Part shown: positions 45,055 to 57,300 of the stretch, piece by piece
Position numbering within the stretch: position 1 is the first letter of the stretch
Layout: each line of letters opens with the position of its first letter
Source of the DNA: Bradysia coprophila
Lineage: Eukaryota; Arthropoda; Insecta; Diptera; Sciaridae
DNA: 64,000 bases
Direction of reading: 5' to 3'
Assembly (NCBI RefSeq): GCF_014529535.1
Contig: NW_023503375.1
Coordinates: forward strand, 3,221,620-3,285,619
The notes under the pieces: model-generated
What the model was told of the DNA's origin: nothing
Database searches by the model: none
The model's input: the letters and a program-made list of their open reading frames with translations, nothing else
Translations under genes and position numbers: made by a program

Positions 45055-45282
45055 CAGTGGGGGATTAACCCCATCGGGACATTGTCCAGGGCGCTGGAAA
45101 TTTTGGGCGCTGAAGAATGAGAAATACAAAGGTTCGAAAGTAGGAAATCGCAAAATTTACTCGCTCGCTCCGCTCGCGATAGCTTCCTCACTACTTCACA
45201 ATCAATGCATGTGGCGCTGCAATCACCTACTCACTTCATGACAACCAATGCCCAGGACGCTGGATTCCTTAATCCGCCACTT
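45055..45282. repeat. hAT-like miniature element with 8 bp target duplication
   Basis: The ends are CAGTGGGGGATTAA and, reversed, AAGTGGCGGATTAA, close to the CAGTGGCG-type ends common in hAT elements. The flanks are CTCTGGGC (45047-45054) and CTCTGGGA (45283-45290), an 8 bp duplication with one mismatch, as expected for hAT. The 228 bp interior has CTCGCTCGCTCCGCTCGCGA and no coding content. Confidence 0.75.
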
Positions 45283-45686
45283 CTCTGGGAACCGTAACCT
45301 AGTGAAAGTGGAGGACTGGCTGCAGGTTATTTCGGATAAGACCTTAATCCGAACTGCCAATTCATGAAATGTTTCTTGTTTTCCAATTTTCTTCGGGCTA
45401 AATTCCTGGAGATACTGTTGCCAGCTTACACCTTAAAGGGCCAACAAAATACAGGGAAACGGAAAGCCATTCCTAAGTGTAAGGCAATTCTTTTGAAAAA
45501 CAGCCCAACGAAATCGAACCGATTTTTTATTCTGCTATTTTTCAAAAGAATCCCTGTCGATATTTTTAACATTACGCTTGGAAACGGACTATTAGAGTAC
45601 AAAAATAGCTATAAATGGTTTATGGTATGCTTGTGGGAATATTGAAATGAAAAATTGGAGCACAGATTGGAACAGTCAGAAATAAG

Positions 45687-45800
45687 TTTCTTGGGATATC
45701 TCGATTTTCTTGAAAAGTTTCTTGTATTTCCCGAATTTCTTGGTTCGAGAAATTCAAGAAATCCGAAAAAAATTTCAAGAAAATCGAGAAATTCCAAGAA
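45687..45800. repeat. Low-complexity palindrome
   Basis: TTTCTTGGGATATCTCGATT on the left mirrors AATCGAGAAATTCCAAGAAA on the right, with TTCTTGAAA-type words throughout. It folds as a ~110 bp hairpin built from a short motif. Confidence 0.55.
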
Positions 45801-46362
45801 ATATATTTCTCGAAAGCAGGCTCTGGGGTGGAACCGAAACCAAGTGACTGTATCTGCAGTTTTATGGCTGTGACTAAAACTTAAATTCTGAAAATGAATT
45901 TTTAATAATATCCAGTTTAGCTGCTCATTACACTTTATGAAATGGCTAGTGAGTTTTCATCAATACAAACTGGTGGCTGTGGTTCTCTTATATGGCTTAA
46001 AGAAATGAAGTACAAGACTTTGCAGAACAACACAGCAGAAGGTTAGAAATTGCCGATTGTAAAAAGTTCATAAATTATTTACATCAAATATACGTTTGAC
46101 CCACTATATAACACTGCAGGGCTGGATTTAGACTGAGAGCACTGCACTATTTTGTTTCCAGCGCTAAGCTTAAACATATCATTTAAATTTCCAGAGCCAA
46201 TATTCGCGATTTTTTTTATCGTCACTGGGATAAGCCCAGTCCCTTTAATTCGGCTCTGAATGCAATCGTGTAGAAGTGACCGCGTCTTTCATGTAACTCT
46301 GTTACATAAATCCACTGAGGGTATCCCTCGATCTAAGTGACAATACTAACTAACAGTCTATG

Positions 46363-47040
46363 CAGGCTCGGACTGGCCATACTGGGCGTTCGGGCGATTC
46401 CCGAAGAATCAACAGAAAGGCCTCAGTAGGAAAATTTCGATTGGAAATCAAAGAAAAAATTAAGAGAAAGGCATCAGTAAAAAATTTCGATTGAAAAACA
46501 AAGAAAAATTAAGAGAAAGCCCTCAGTGGAAAAATTTCGATTGGAAATCGAAGAAAAAATTAACGGAAAGTCCCCTCGTAATCAAAATTTGTATGCTGTC
46601 ACTGGCGAGTGAATTGAGCGAAATTTTTTAAATAAATTTTCCGTGTACATTTTTATATTCCACTCGAAAAATTTTCTTTGAACTATTTTTTTTCTTTCGT
46701 CTGATCTATTACTTCATTTGATCGAAGATTTTCAGAGATCGATTTCAGAAATCTTTTACTTCGCTGGCTTTGACAAATTTTTTGCTATATGATACCTTAT
46801 TAGTCAGAGCTTGTCGTTTATTATTGTTGTCGTTGTCGATAACAGATGACAGTCGTCTGTAACAGGTTAAAATTCTGCACCGTCAAATTGCGCTCTAGGC
46901 AAATGTCCGTGTGATGTGGCAGAACTGTGTGATTCACTTACACTGTGTAAGGTACACAATATTAATCAGTCGCCCGAACGGAAGGACTTTTGACTTTTTC
47001 ACCGAAAGGCTTTTTTGAGCCAGTTCGGGTCTGAGTCTGT
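46363..47040. repeat. Terminal-inverted-repeat element, family H, with nested family A copy
   Basis: The left end CAGGCTCGGACTGGCC and the reversed right end CAGACCCGAACTGGCTC match the ends of the shorter element at 55359-55516. Near the left end, three tandem ~62 bp units (GAGAAAGGC[C/A]TCAGTA...AAATTTCGATT) run from 46407 to ~46570. A family A copy occupies ~46700-46866 and ends CTGTAACAGG-TTAA. The order of events is therefore family H first, family A inserted later. Confidence 0.65.
46700..46866. repeat. Family A copy 3 (reversed, nested in family H)
   Basis: TATGATACCTTATTAGTCAG, GTCGTTGTCGATAACAGATG and the end CGTCTGTAACAGG followed by TTAA match family A in reverse. The left end is eroded. 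Confidence 0.7.
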
Positions 47041-47654
47041 GCTTTGATACCTAATACTAAAACTACATTGTAAATATTCTAATCGAAGCGCAAACCGCGA
47101 AATCTTGGAAATTGTTTTGCAGACAGAAAATGCAAGATTAGAGACGCTTCGGTTAGTTAAAGTTACAGATCAAAAAAATGCACGGAGCAACAGGGTATGA
47201 AATGTGTTAGACTTAAATTTGCTATGGACCGTACGTTGGACATTTTTGCGATTTAAAGCGACAAAAACCTGTAATGGATTGATGTAATGGTTTTCATGTA
47301 AATTTAATTCTTAAAAAAAGAAATGAAAACAAAACTCCAACTAATTAACCACTGACTGACTAACAAGCGCATTTTATCGTACGAGAAGCACACATTGTTT
47401 TTGTTTATACTTTCAATTTCTATTAGGAAGTAAGTTTTGAAAAATTGCGAATGAAAACAAAAGCACTTTTTTCGTCTATCCAAACGTGAAATAATAGCAA
47501 ACACACTAAATCGTTTATATGATGTTAAAAAGGTCTACCAAGTCATGTTACAGTTACATTTACTTTATGCATAAGACCTCTCTGCAAAGCATAAATTGAA
47601 TGTTACACGAATGATATTATGTTTTATCTGAACCGACCGTCTATTCGATTTATA

Positions 47655-47862
47655 TCATCTGCATTCAAGTGCATTATTCGTTGTTTTGTTATACATCATT
47701 TCGGTATACGCACCGCAAACTTTATTCGATTTTAATTGAGCGTTTATGGTACACTTACATACTTTATGTAATTCAAATGGTTTTGTCTTATCTAGATTTA
47801 GCTCAGACATACTTACAATGCTGAAAAAGTAGTGCAACTGTGAGAAGAAATGTTATGATCAT
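47655..47862 (-). CDS. Tiny secreted cysteine peptide, Kazal-like spacing
   Basis: Exon 1 (47862-47817) encodes MIITFLLTVALLFQH, a signal peptide, ending at a strong GTAAGT donor. With a 55 bp intron (acceptor ACATAAAG), exon 2 (47761-47655) continues LCKCTINAQLKSNKVCGAYT and ends NNALECR before TGA, 50 residues in all with agreeing phase. The mature part has four cysteines. VCG-x-YTEMMYN-...-NNALEC recalls the core of a Kazal protease-inhibitor domain (VCGxDGxTYxNxCxLxC), but it is shorter and lacks some cysteines. The acceptor is not pyrimidine-rich, so the model is tentative. It lies 450 bp beyond the 3' end of the VPS62 gene on the same strand. Confidence 0.5.
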
Positions 47863-48314
47863 GGTCGCATCGGCAATAAGTCTGGATGCTAAATAAATGA
47901 AATACCTTGATAATCACCAAATTGAAACACTTTAAAGCAGTTCCTTGCATCATTGCACTCCTTCATTGCATTTACACTTTGTAAATTTGCGCTGCAGAGT
48001 GTTATCTCCCGACTCTTCTAACTGAGAGACGACATCTGTGTGATCTGGATGATTGTAGGTTATTATGACATTCTGCGTGAGGCTAAGAGATTTTATTGAT
48101 GAATTAGGTAACCTTAAAGGGTCGGAAATCATCACACATATCTGACGAAATCTAGGGCATCCAACAATACTGAAAGACTTGCACAGTTTCCAGAGAAAAC
48201 TTTATTAAAATCCAAGTTTGAAACACAACAACGACAAAGTAACAAATTTCACATCAAGCACACCGTTCACACAGTTAAAAAATAAATAAATACAACGCGC
48301 CACACACCATACCC

Positions 48315-51300
48315 TCACAAATAACAATAAAAATTAGATTTCTTTAAGGGAATCCCCGTAGGACCATCACTGTGCTCGCAAAAATTCAATCCAATACGCT
48401 TCAATGGATGACATTTGCTCTTCGGATTACCCCATCTGTTAATGAGATCACATTTTAGTGTATGAACAATTGATGAATCAATTCTACAAACCTTCCATAA
48501 AATTGTAGCCACTCCGGACCCATTGTCCGACCACTTCGTTCATTAACATACGAAAAATCGATATTCTTCCACGTACTCCACGGAGTACCGAAACCGTTGA
48601 CATCGAACAACCGTGGAACACGAACGAATCGATGTTTCCCCGGTGCCGTCCACAGTCCATGCGAACCTTCAGCTGAAAACAATACCGGATGATCCTGAGA
48701 CGTTCGAACCGTTTTCGGGAAATTTGGTTTCTGGAAAATTCCTTTTCGTGTTTCTTGTGATCGAAAATCGAAGGTGCCAGTTAAACGTTCGTACATGTAA
48801 TACGCTCCAGCGTCATGGGTTGAAATGTACATAGCTTCCGGTTCCGATCTGCCTTTAAAATAGAGACTCATGTGCTCCCAATCGCCAATGTGACTGCCAA
48901 AGTCTTTTTTAGTTCCTAAGCATACGCCGAATATCAGCGGAATGGGAAGCCGTCCCAATGGACCGAGATTTATTGTGCACATAGTTTTGCCCTGTAAATG
49001 TAAAGTTCCGGTCAGATATTGCTCGGAGTAAGGGAGTAAGGACCATTTTCATGGAAAAGTTTACAACCAACAAATTTTTGAGCTGCCCCTCTAAAATCTC
49101 GGATTTTAGAATCTTTGATCCTAAACCATCACAGAAGAGACTAGAGAATGATTTAGGGTTGACTATGTAGCAAAACATTCTGATGGGCAGCCCAACGCTT
49201 TTTCTTGTAAATGTTTCTATGAAAATGGTCCTTACTCGCTTCACTACAATGAAAGAAAAGTTCTCATTCACCTGACTATAAGGGTAAAACATCCAATACG
49301 TGACATGAAAACTTGGAAAAACTTTTTCGATTTCCTGAATTTTGGGTGGCATGGGCCGATGGAAGTTCATTGGTTTCATGTAATCGACGCGAATATTGTC
49401 GTCCAAACCACCATTGTCCAGCTCACGTCGATGTCTGATAGGAATCGAATCGTTCAGATCCACTTTACCAGCACCATTTGCCGTGGTGTTCTTTATTTGA
49501 TCGAAAGCATATGGAAACGGTTCTGGTACAATAGGAATGTATGGAATTCTTGACGGTTGTGGTTGGTCCATTCTATCATTGTAGTTAATTTCTAAAAAGA
49601 CATGTCACATTAACCAATGACCATTAACCAATTAAATCTGTATTCACCATTCAAATGCAATGATGGATTGGATACACTTGGTACAGCTGAGTCGCATAAA
49701 CTTATCATCGCGTATATAGGTATCTGCGCTAAGTTTGGATTTTGTCCATAGATGAATGATGAATTGTCTTTCAGTAAGTCGTCTGTTGCGACAAAAGTTA
49801 AACATTTGTTATTCAAATTGGCTTTGCATTTATTTACATTTTGTTAAAGTGATGGTTCAAGTTTATGTTTGCATGGAGTTTTGTTTAATTTACAGATTAA
49901 CGCAATCGATGTGGACCTTCACGATCGGTTTACTTTTAACAATGGGAAGTGTATAAACAAACGTTAAAAAAAAGAAGAAGAAAAGAAAACACTGTGAGAC
50001 GCGTATATTGAAGAGTATCTAGTTTTCAACTAAAATGCTTCGCACTTATATGTTCAACAACAAGTAAGTATTATTCAGTCGGAAAACATTGAACTTATGG
50101 GTACTGCAGGATACCTAAAAAATTTTTAAATGATAAAAGCTCCAGCCCTACTTATTGTGTTGAGGAAAGTCTGTGAGGCGGGCTAGGCTAGACTATACTG
50201 TAGTGCTAAATCGAAGGAAATATGTATAATTTTGGGAGCTTTAACTTTTAATAGACGGTAAGCATATCACACAGTACAATTATCGACTCTATTACTTCCT
50301 TTGATATAAACATTTCCAACATATTAATGCAAATCTATTACTTCATTTGTTTGAACATACATTTTTCTATATGATATCGCTTCAAACAAGTCTTTTTGTC
50401 ATTACTGCCGATAACAGATAGAATAGCAGTTTGTAAAAGGTTCGGAGAAGCCAAAAAAGGGTAGCACCTGTGTAATTTTCATGATTGCACCTCAACGTAC
50501 ACACTAAAAATTTCATTTTGACATTACGTCGTTTTGATGGAAACACTAAGTACTGGTTTACTGAACCAGGAAGTATAAATATACGATCACAATTTTGACC
50601 ATAGCTACCGACCCAATATATCCAACCAATATCCACAAACTTTATCCTCAGATGGTTGTAATTGTTTCAGGTATCCTTAACCAACTGAAACTATTTTGCT
50701 CATCTACGAACTTGGTCTCGACAGGAAAATATATACTTTTTATTGGTTTTAACAGTGTTTTACAGTTGTGTGATACACTGTCAAGTTTTGGTACCCTATT
50801 TAGAGTACCGTACATGCTTGAAGTGCGTTGCTTTACCCCAATGTCCATCTATTACAGACAGTAAATACAAAAATGAAAGTTTAGCTCTGGCTAACAAAAT
50901 GCTTAGAATAAGTGAAGTAATAGATTTGCTAATTATATTAATGGTGGGTCATCGATTTCTATGCAATTAAAAAGTCGCACTTAGAAATCACATTTGACTT
51001 CCTCAAATTATTGGGCTAACATGTTTAGAGATGGAGTTCAATGCCGTTTCGTAAAAAGAGTACCTTGAAAGCTGTTGCAGAAAAATATGTCTGCAAAATT
51101 AAACAACCAATCCGTTCTTCAATAGAGCCATCAATACAAAAACAACAATTTTATTGCGCGGAACTTATGACAATAAAAATCGAAGTGACTATTTGCACCC
51201 GGGTGCAAATAGTCATATAAATACTATTTGCACCCGGGTGCAAATAGTCATATAAACACTATTTGCACCCAACTCCAACATAAATCCCGCTTTTGTTATG

Positions 51301-54300
51301 GAAAAATAAGAAAAAAGTTACCGTTTTACTAGGAGCGAACATACTCTGTTGGACTTTAGCAATTAGATTCTTCCTTTTACGAATCGGAACGAAAATAGTC
51401 TGATGGACTTTAGTAATTAGATTCTTCCTTTTACGAATGAGTTCGAACATACTCTGTTGGACTTTAGCAATCAGATTCTTTCTTTCACGAGTGGGAACGA
51501 AAATACTGTGATGGACTTTAGAAATTAGATTCTTCCTTTTACGAATGAGTTCGAACATACTCTGTTGGACTTTATCAATCAGTTTCTTTCTTTCACGAAT
51601 GGGTCCGAACATACTGTGACGGACTTTAGCAATTAGATTCATCCTTTTACGAATAGGAACGAAAATACTCTGTTGGACTTTAGCAATTAGATTTTTCCTT
51701 TTACGAATAGGTTCGAACATACTGTGATGGAGTTTAGCAATTAGATTCGTCCTTTTACGAATAGGAAAATAGTGTGATGGACTTTAGCAATATTAGATTC
51801 ATCCTTTTACAATTAGGAACGAAAATACTCGGTTGGACTTTAGCAATTAGAGGTCGGAACAGATCAGATTAATCTGAAAATTTTCAGATCAGATTGAGAA
51901 ATTTTCAGATCAGATCAGTTTACTATTGAATTGAATCTGATCTGAATCTGAAATTTCAGATCGCGTGATTTCAGATTCAGCTCGGATAAAAACTGATTTG
52001 ATCTGATTATCCGAAAAATTTGTATGAAAATTTCAGGAAATTGCAAAAATTTTCAGATCAGATTGCAAAAATTCAGATTTTCAGATTAAAGTTTGAATTC
52101 AGTTTTGATCTGATATTTTCAGATTCAGATCAGATAAATTTTAAATCAATCTGAACTGAATCTGAAAATTTCAGATCGTCGTTTTTCAGTTTCAGATCAG
52201 ATAAAAGTGATCTGTTCCGAACTTTATTAGCAATTAGATTTTTCCTTTTACGAATGGGTCCGAACATACTGTGATGGACTTCAGCAATTAGATTAATCCC
52301 TTTACGAATGAGTTCGAACATACTGCGGTAGACTTCAGCAATTAGATTTTTCCTTTTACGAATGGGTCCGAACATACTGTGATGGACTTTAGCAATTAGA
52401 TTCATCCTTTTACGAATAGGAACGAAAATACTCTGTTGGACTTTAGCAATTAGATTCTTCCTTTTACGAATGGGTCCGAACACACTAGATCGCAGCTCAG
52501 ATATTGAGTCTGAACCTTATCCAAAATTTATCTACTTAAAAACAAAGTTCTGTTCTACTACAGATTATCGTATCAGTACAAAACCATCGGCAGTGCTTTG
52601 AATTTCCTTGTTTATCTACACAGTTCAGGTAATGTGCTGTGTACTTGCCTCGATTGGTTCCATTTGTTACGTACTGATATTACTGCCGCTGCAGCAAAAC
52701 AAGTAAATGTGACATTCTTTTGCACATCTTGCAGAATCTAAATTTTTTTTGTACTTTTCCACACTGAAATTCTTTCTTTTTGTATTTTTGATAAATAAAA
52801 ATACAATTTTCATTCACTAAGTACTTCCATTGTTACTTTTAACTTAAACGGCAGCTTTTTCTAATAGTTTCCATAAAAAAACGTAATTTCCTTGGATTTT
52901 GATATAGTTGGGTACAAATAGTGTTTATATGACTATTTGCACCCGGGTGCAAATAGTGTTTATATGACTAATTGCACCCGGGTGCAAATAGCATCTACCA
53001 ATAAAAATTAAGAAAAATTATAAATTTTACGCGAATTATAATGAATGATTCCACGAACAATGCTATATAACTCGATCGAACTTACCCACATCATCATTCG
53101 TCACCAAAAACCAGTTCGCTGATCGCCGTCCAATCGGCAAATCAATGATATAATCCAACAAGAAATTCCGATCCTTGAACATGCGCTTGTTTCGGGTTTC
53201 CCATTGATTCGGTTCCTTACCATCACGACGCGCAATTTTATTCAATTCATTTTCGCTCTCATAATACCGGACAATTTCATCGTCCAAATACTCGTAATTG
53301 ACCTCATTCACGGGTGTTGATGATGGTTTATTCTTTTCGGCGTGTACGTGTTGCAGAAATTCCGTTACATCGCCTGGCATGAATTTCTCGCCTGGACTCA
53401 GCCATACCAGTGGTGCCCATCGTTTTACCAATGTTTCCACTATATTGACAAAAGAAAAATGAAACAGTTGAAGAAACGGTTGTGATTTTATCATAACAAA
53501 TTACATCAAATCCGTATGCTATTGCCATTAACAAATATTCTTTTGTTACGAAAATATGAATAGAAGATTGACCTAGACATGAATCGCGAGCATAATTATT
53601 AGTTAAATATGTGTGACCAAATATTATAAATTTATACGACAGTTTCAACGGTTCGTCGTTCGTTGATGATATAACTGTGTATGGTGATTTATTCCATTCT
53701 CGTCTTTGATTTATGCTTTCTATTCATTAAATTTGACCATCAAATGTGAAATGAAAATAGGAAGAACTTTTCGAACACCTAGCAGTAAATAATTCTTTTG
53801 GTAAGAGGCAGATTCACAGCAACGGTTCTTTCAGCTTCATATTTAGCCCCATATCACAGAACTGCTCCAGCAGTGCTGTGTCCGTAGTCAACTGGTAGAA
53901 TTTTGAAATATAGAGTTTAATCATAGCACTGAACCCTGTTTGGTTGCTGATTTAAAGTAACTGAATATTATGTATGCAAACACAAAGACAAATGTATGCA
54001 AACCTCATCCTTCCACAGACACCAAACATATCATGACCATTAGATAGGCATATACCGAATCTATTACTTGCTTTCATATTCTTCCTATTTTCACTTCACA
54101 TTTGATGGTCAATTTAAATGAATAGGAAGAGTACACAAAACCAAATTGAACCATAGAACGGAAAGGACTCATTTCCCTGAGGTGAATTATTTTTACTACC
54201 ACGGAAGTTTGCTCCACATAATATTGGCACCTTGCGTTCGTAATTAGGGAAGGAATACAAGAACGAGTGGAGATGGAAGGTTACAGTTTGAAAGTGGTCT

Positions 54301-57300
54301 AAGTTAAATAAATCTAAATAAAATTTCTAATATTCTCATCACGTCTTCAGGTCAAGTTGCGGCATAGCAGTTTACTTTAATCGCTGATGTTATGATTTCA
54401 ATCAAAATACGTGTCATCTCCGACCAAACAATTTTACTAAACTTTCGCTGACGACAAGCATATCACCAGCATAATTACCGAATCTGTTTTGATCTACATT
54501 TTTTCTTTAACAAATTGAATCTTTTCCTTCATAGTTATAGCATAAACTATGCTATATAAGACCAAATAAAACTGCGCTCTCACGTGTGTCGTCATCGTCG
54601 TCATTGTCGATAACAGTTGATATAGTCGTTCGTAGAATGGATTTACTACAAAGCCCTTTTCATTCTTGGTTCGCTGTGTGGAGCAAGGTTACTAAAATGT
54701 TAAACAAACGAAAATTGCCTACAAATCGATGACTCAATTTGTTATGCTACATATATCTGCTGGTCCATCATGATACAGCGCATAATTTCGAATCTGTGTA
54801 GCAATTAATTGAATAATACTTTTGATATGAATGCAACATCAGCGTTTACTATTTCATGTCTCAAAAGTCTACGATGTAGACGTTGAGACAAGCAATTGAT
54901 CAGGTTTAAATTGCATAATTACAATCGTTTCAATTGATGGAAAACGTTGCGTTATATATGCACTGAAGAGGTGAGAGATTATTGGTGGTAAACAGAAATT
55001 ATCAGTTAAGTATTACGAGACGGACCGATGCTAGAGCTAATTGGTAATAAGTAAATTGCATCATTTTAATATCGCCAGCAACATTTTCTATAGCCTTTTC
55101 TTAATAGATATTCAAAACCGCTTTCCCTTCGGGATAATTACTGATTAAAGACTTGTGATAATTGTTGAATAGGAAGATGGAAATTATTTGATGATTAAAA
55201 TGAACATTTTTGCCATGCCTAAAGGTGAAACTATTATCGTTACGCTTTCCATCAATAATGCGATAATGTCATAAGGGATATGAGATCTTCTAAATCCAAA
55301 AGGTTTATGAAACAAAACATCAAATTTCTAAATCATAATTTCTGCTCTGACTTCGTACCAGGGCCGGGCTGGCTACCAAAAGTCGCATCGGGCGAAATGG
55401 CTGAAAAACGCTCAGATTCGCATACATAAACTTTATTGATGTGAAGAGCGCCAAAAAGCAAAAAGCGGATCGGACATCGCCCGATCGCCCAGTACAGCCA
55501 GTTCGGGCCTGCTCTGTACGGATGCCGTATAAAATAGTCTACAGACATACCCAATCGTGTAACTCACTAAATTTAAATTCTTTTTTGGTTTTTGCAACTA
55601 TATAAAAATGCGGTTGCAACTCGTTTTGCTTTCAAGATCACAGGGTTCCCACACGGTTTAGATTTATTTTACGAATTTATAAATTGGAGAATTTCTATTG
55701 AGTTAATTGTAGTACATATGACTCGAGACAACGCACTTCAAGCATGAGTGGTACTCTAAATAAAGTACTGAAACTAGACAGTGTATCGTACAATTTTTGG
55801 CAGTGTACGACTCTATATCAATGCTGGTTGGCTGCTCAGAGCAACTTGCTTTTAAGATTATCATCAACCGAATTTCGAAGGTTAGATTCATCATACTGTA
55901 ACTTCTTTCATAACAGATTCTTTGATATTTGCTGAACGCCTTGGAATGCATTATAATCATTAAATCTTAGTGTTTGATACAGAATCTATTACTTCAATTA
56001 GCTCGATCAAATATTTTATTATATAAGACGACATTCACCATAGCCATCGTCTATATTTTTAATGTGATCGCTGTCGATAACAGATGAACTTTTGATTTGG
56101 GGTCGTTTATAGCCACGCAAGTGGTTTGTTTCACAGCACAAGAATTGCGATGCCAAACGGAAAAATAGTTATTTCCGTCACGCCGTCTGTCAACTTAAAA
56201 ACTGCTAACTAGCCAGAAATTGTTGTATAGATGGAAAGTACTGTGCTAACTTGAGTAAATTCAATTTCTAAAATTTATTTATCTGGGAAATCCTTACTGA
56301 CCTGGGGCCACTTAATTCATTAATCTGTTACAGACGGCAAGATATGAGCAGTAATATTATCGGGTCTATTACTTCCATTTATCAAAGTATTTCCATCTGT
56401 TGATTTCAAATCTTGTACTTCAATTTTTTAACATGTATTTTGCCATATAAAGGATCATATTATCCAGAGCTTGTCATTATTTTTCTCATCATTATCGATA
56501 ACAGATGAATAAACGTATGCCGTATGTAACAAGTTCGATGTTTTAGTGTTTTTTCAAATAAAATTGGGTAAAGAGGAGCCCACAGATTTTCACGAGTAGA
56601 AAGCGATTCTATACCAAATGGCCTAACTGAAAATCGGTTTCAATACGTGCTATCTCTACGAAAAAACGTTTTTAGAAACATTTTACAGGAAAAGTTTCGG
56701 TTCGGTATGCCTTCTTCACGAACTGTACGTCGAATCTTATAAGGTAAATTTTTCATTCTCGGCATGACACTAAACTCACGTACAACATAAGAGTTACTGT
56801 TGAAGTGGGATGCCTGATATGATCGTACATCGATAAATTCGATGATACCACCAAGTTCATTGTCCAAGATTGCATTAAGAATAATAACTGAATCAACTCA
56901 ATTTATCGAAAAAAAATGTTCAATCCACTTGCATTCCAGTTTTTTTTTCTTAACGGAATGTGGAATGCAACGAATCGAAACACAACATAAGTAAGAGTTC
57001 AATCGAATAAAAACTATGTCGCTATTGGAGTCAATGGAGCAAGTGCATATGTATGTAAAATACGCAAAAATCATTAGATGGTGTAGTATCTTTGGAGTGC
57101 GTAAAAGCATAAATCGAAAGTTATTCAATTTTACGATTATTATAAAGTAAAATAGCAACTAAGGCTTTCATTTTTAATAAATTTGTATGTAAATCTGCCT
57201 TTCAAACGTTCTTTGTGCTTAGCGACGTTTCTTTGGCCGTTTACGCTACAAGGTATTAAAACCAGAATCAGGGTTATCAGCAACAACGAAAAGAATAAGC

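Larger units (their letters stand above)
43914..47654. other. Intergenic region with nested repeats
   Basis: It includes the Sod1 5' flank, a plus-strand TATA box, short CGACCTTGT repeats (44665-44740), a near-duplicate pair CGACTTTCGGCTTGAC (44867, 44900), the hAT-like element, a family C fragment (45485-45570), a palindrome at 45.7 kb and a nested element at 46.4-47.0 kb. No long reading frame was seen. Confidence 0.5.
51186..52996. mobile_element. 1.8 kb inverted-repeat element carrying an 18-residue-repeat frame
   Basis: The terminal ~85 bp at each end are inverted copies of each other. Each is made of tandem palindromes CTATTTGCACCCGGGTGCAA joined by AGTCATATAAACA. Inside, on the minus strand, lies an array of 54 bp repeats (51337-52490) whose frame encodes 18-residue units; a further element (51851-52223) sits within the array. 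The last repeat unit runs into FFLFFHNKSGIYVGVGCK, and its stop codon lies within the left terminal repeat. Between the array and the right terminus (52500-52910) no clear frame is seen. No transposase was recognised, so mobility is inferred from the ends alone. It occupies the second VPS62 intron. Confidence 0.7.

Noticed and set aside
47950-48135. Minus-strand 61-codon frame ending KCKCNEGVQ
   Set aside because: It follows the VPS62 3' UTR closely, no compatible upstream exon was found, and the composition gives no family. The KCKC resemblance to the nearby small peptide may be chance.
52500-52910. Cys/Lys-containing stretch read as a possible FLYWCH-like piece beside the 18-residue repeats
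   Set aside because: The match is loose, crosses stops in the same frame and relies on a few residues; not enough to name a domain.
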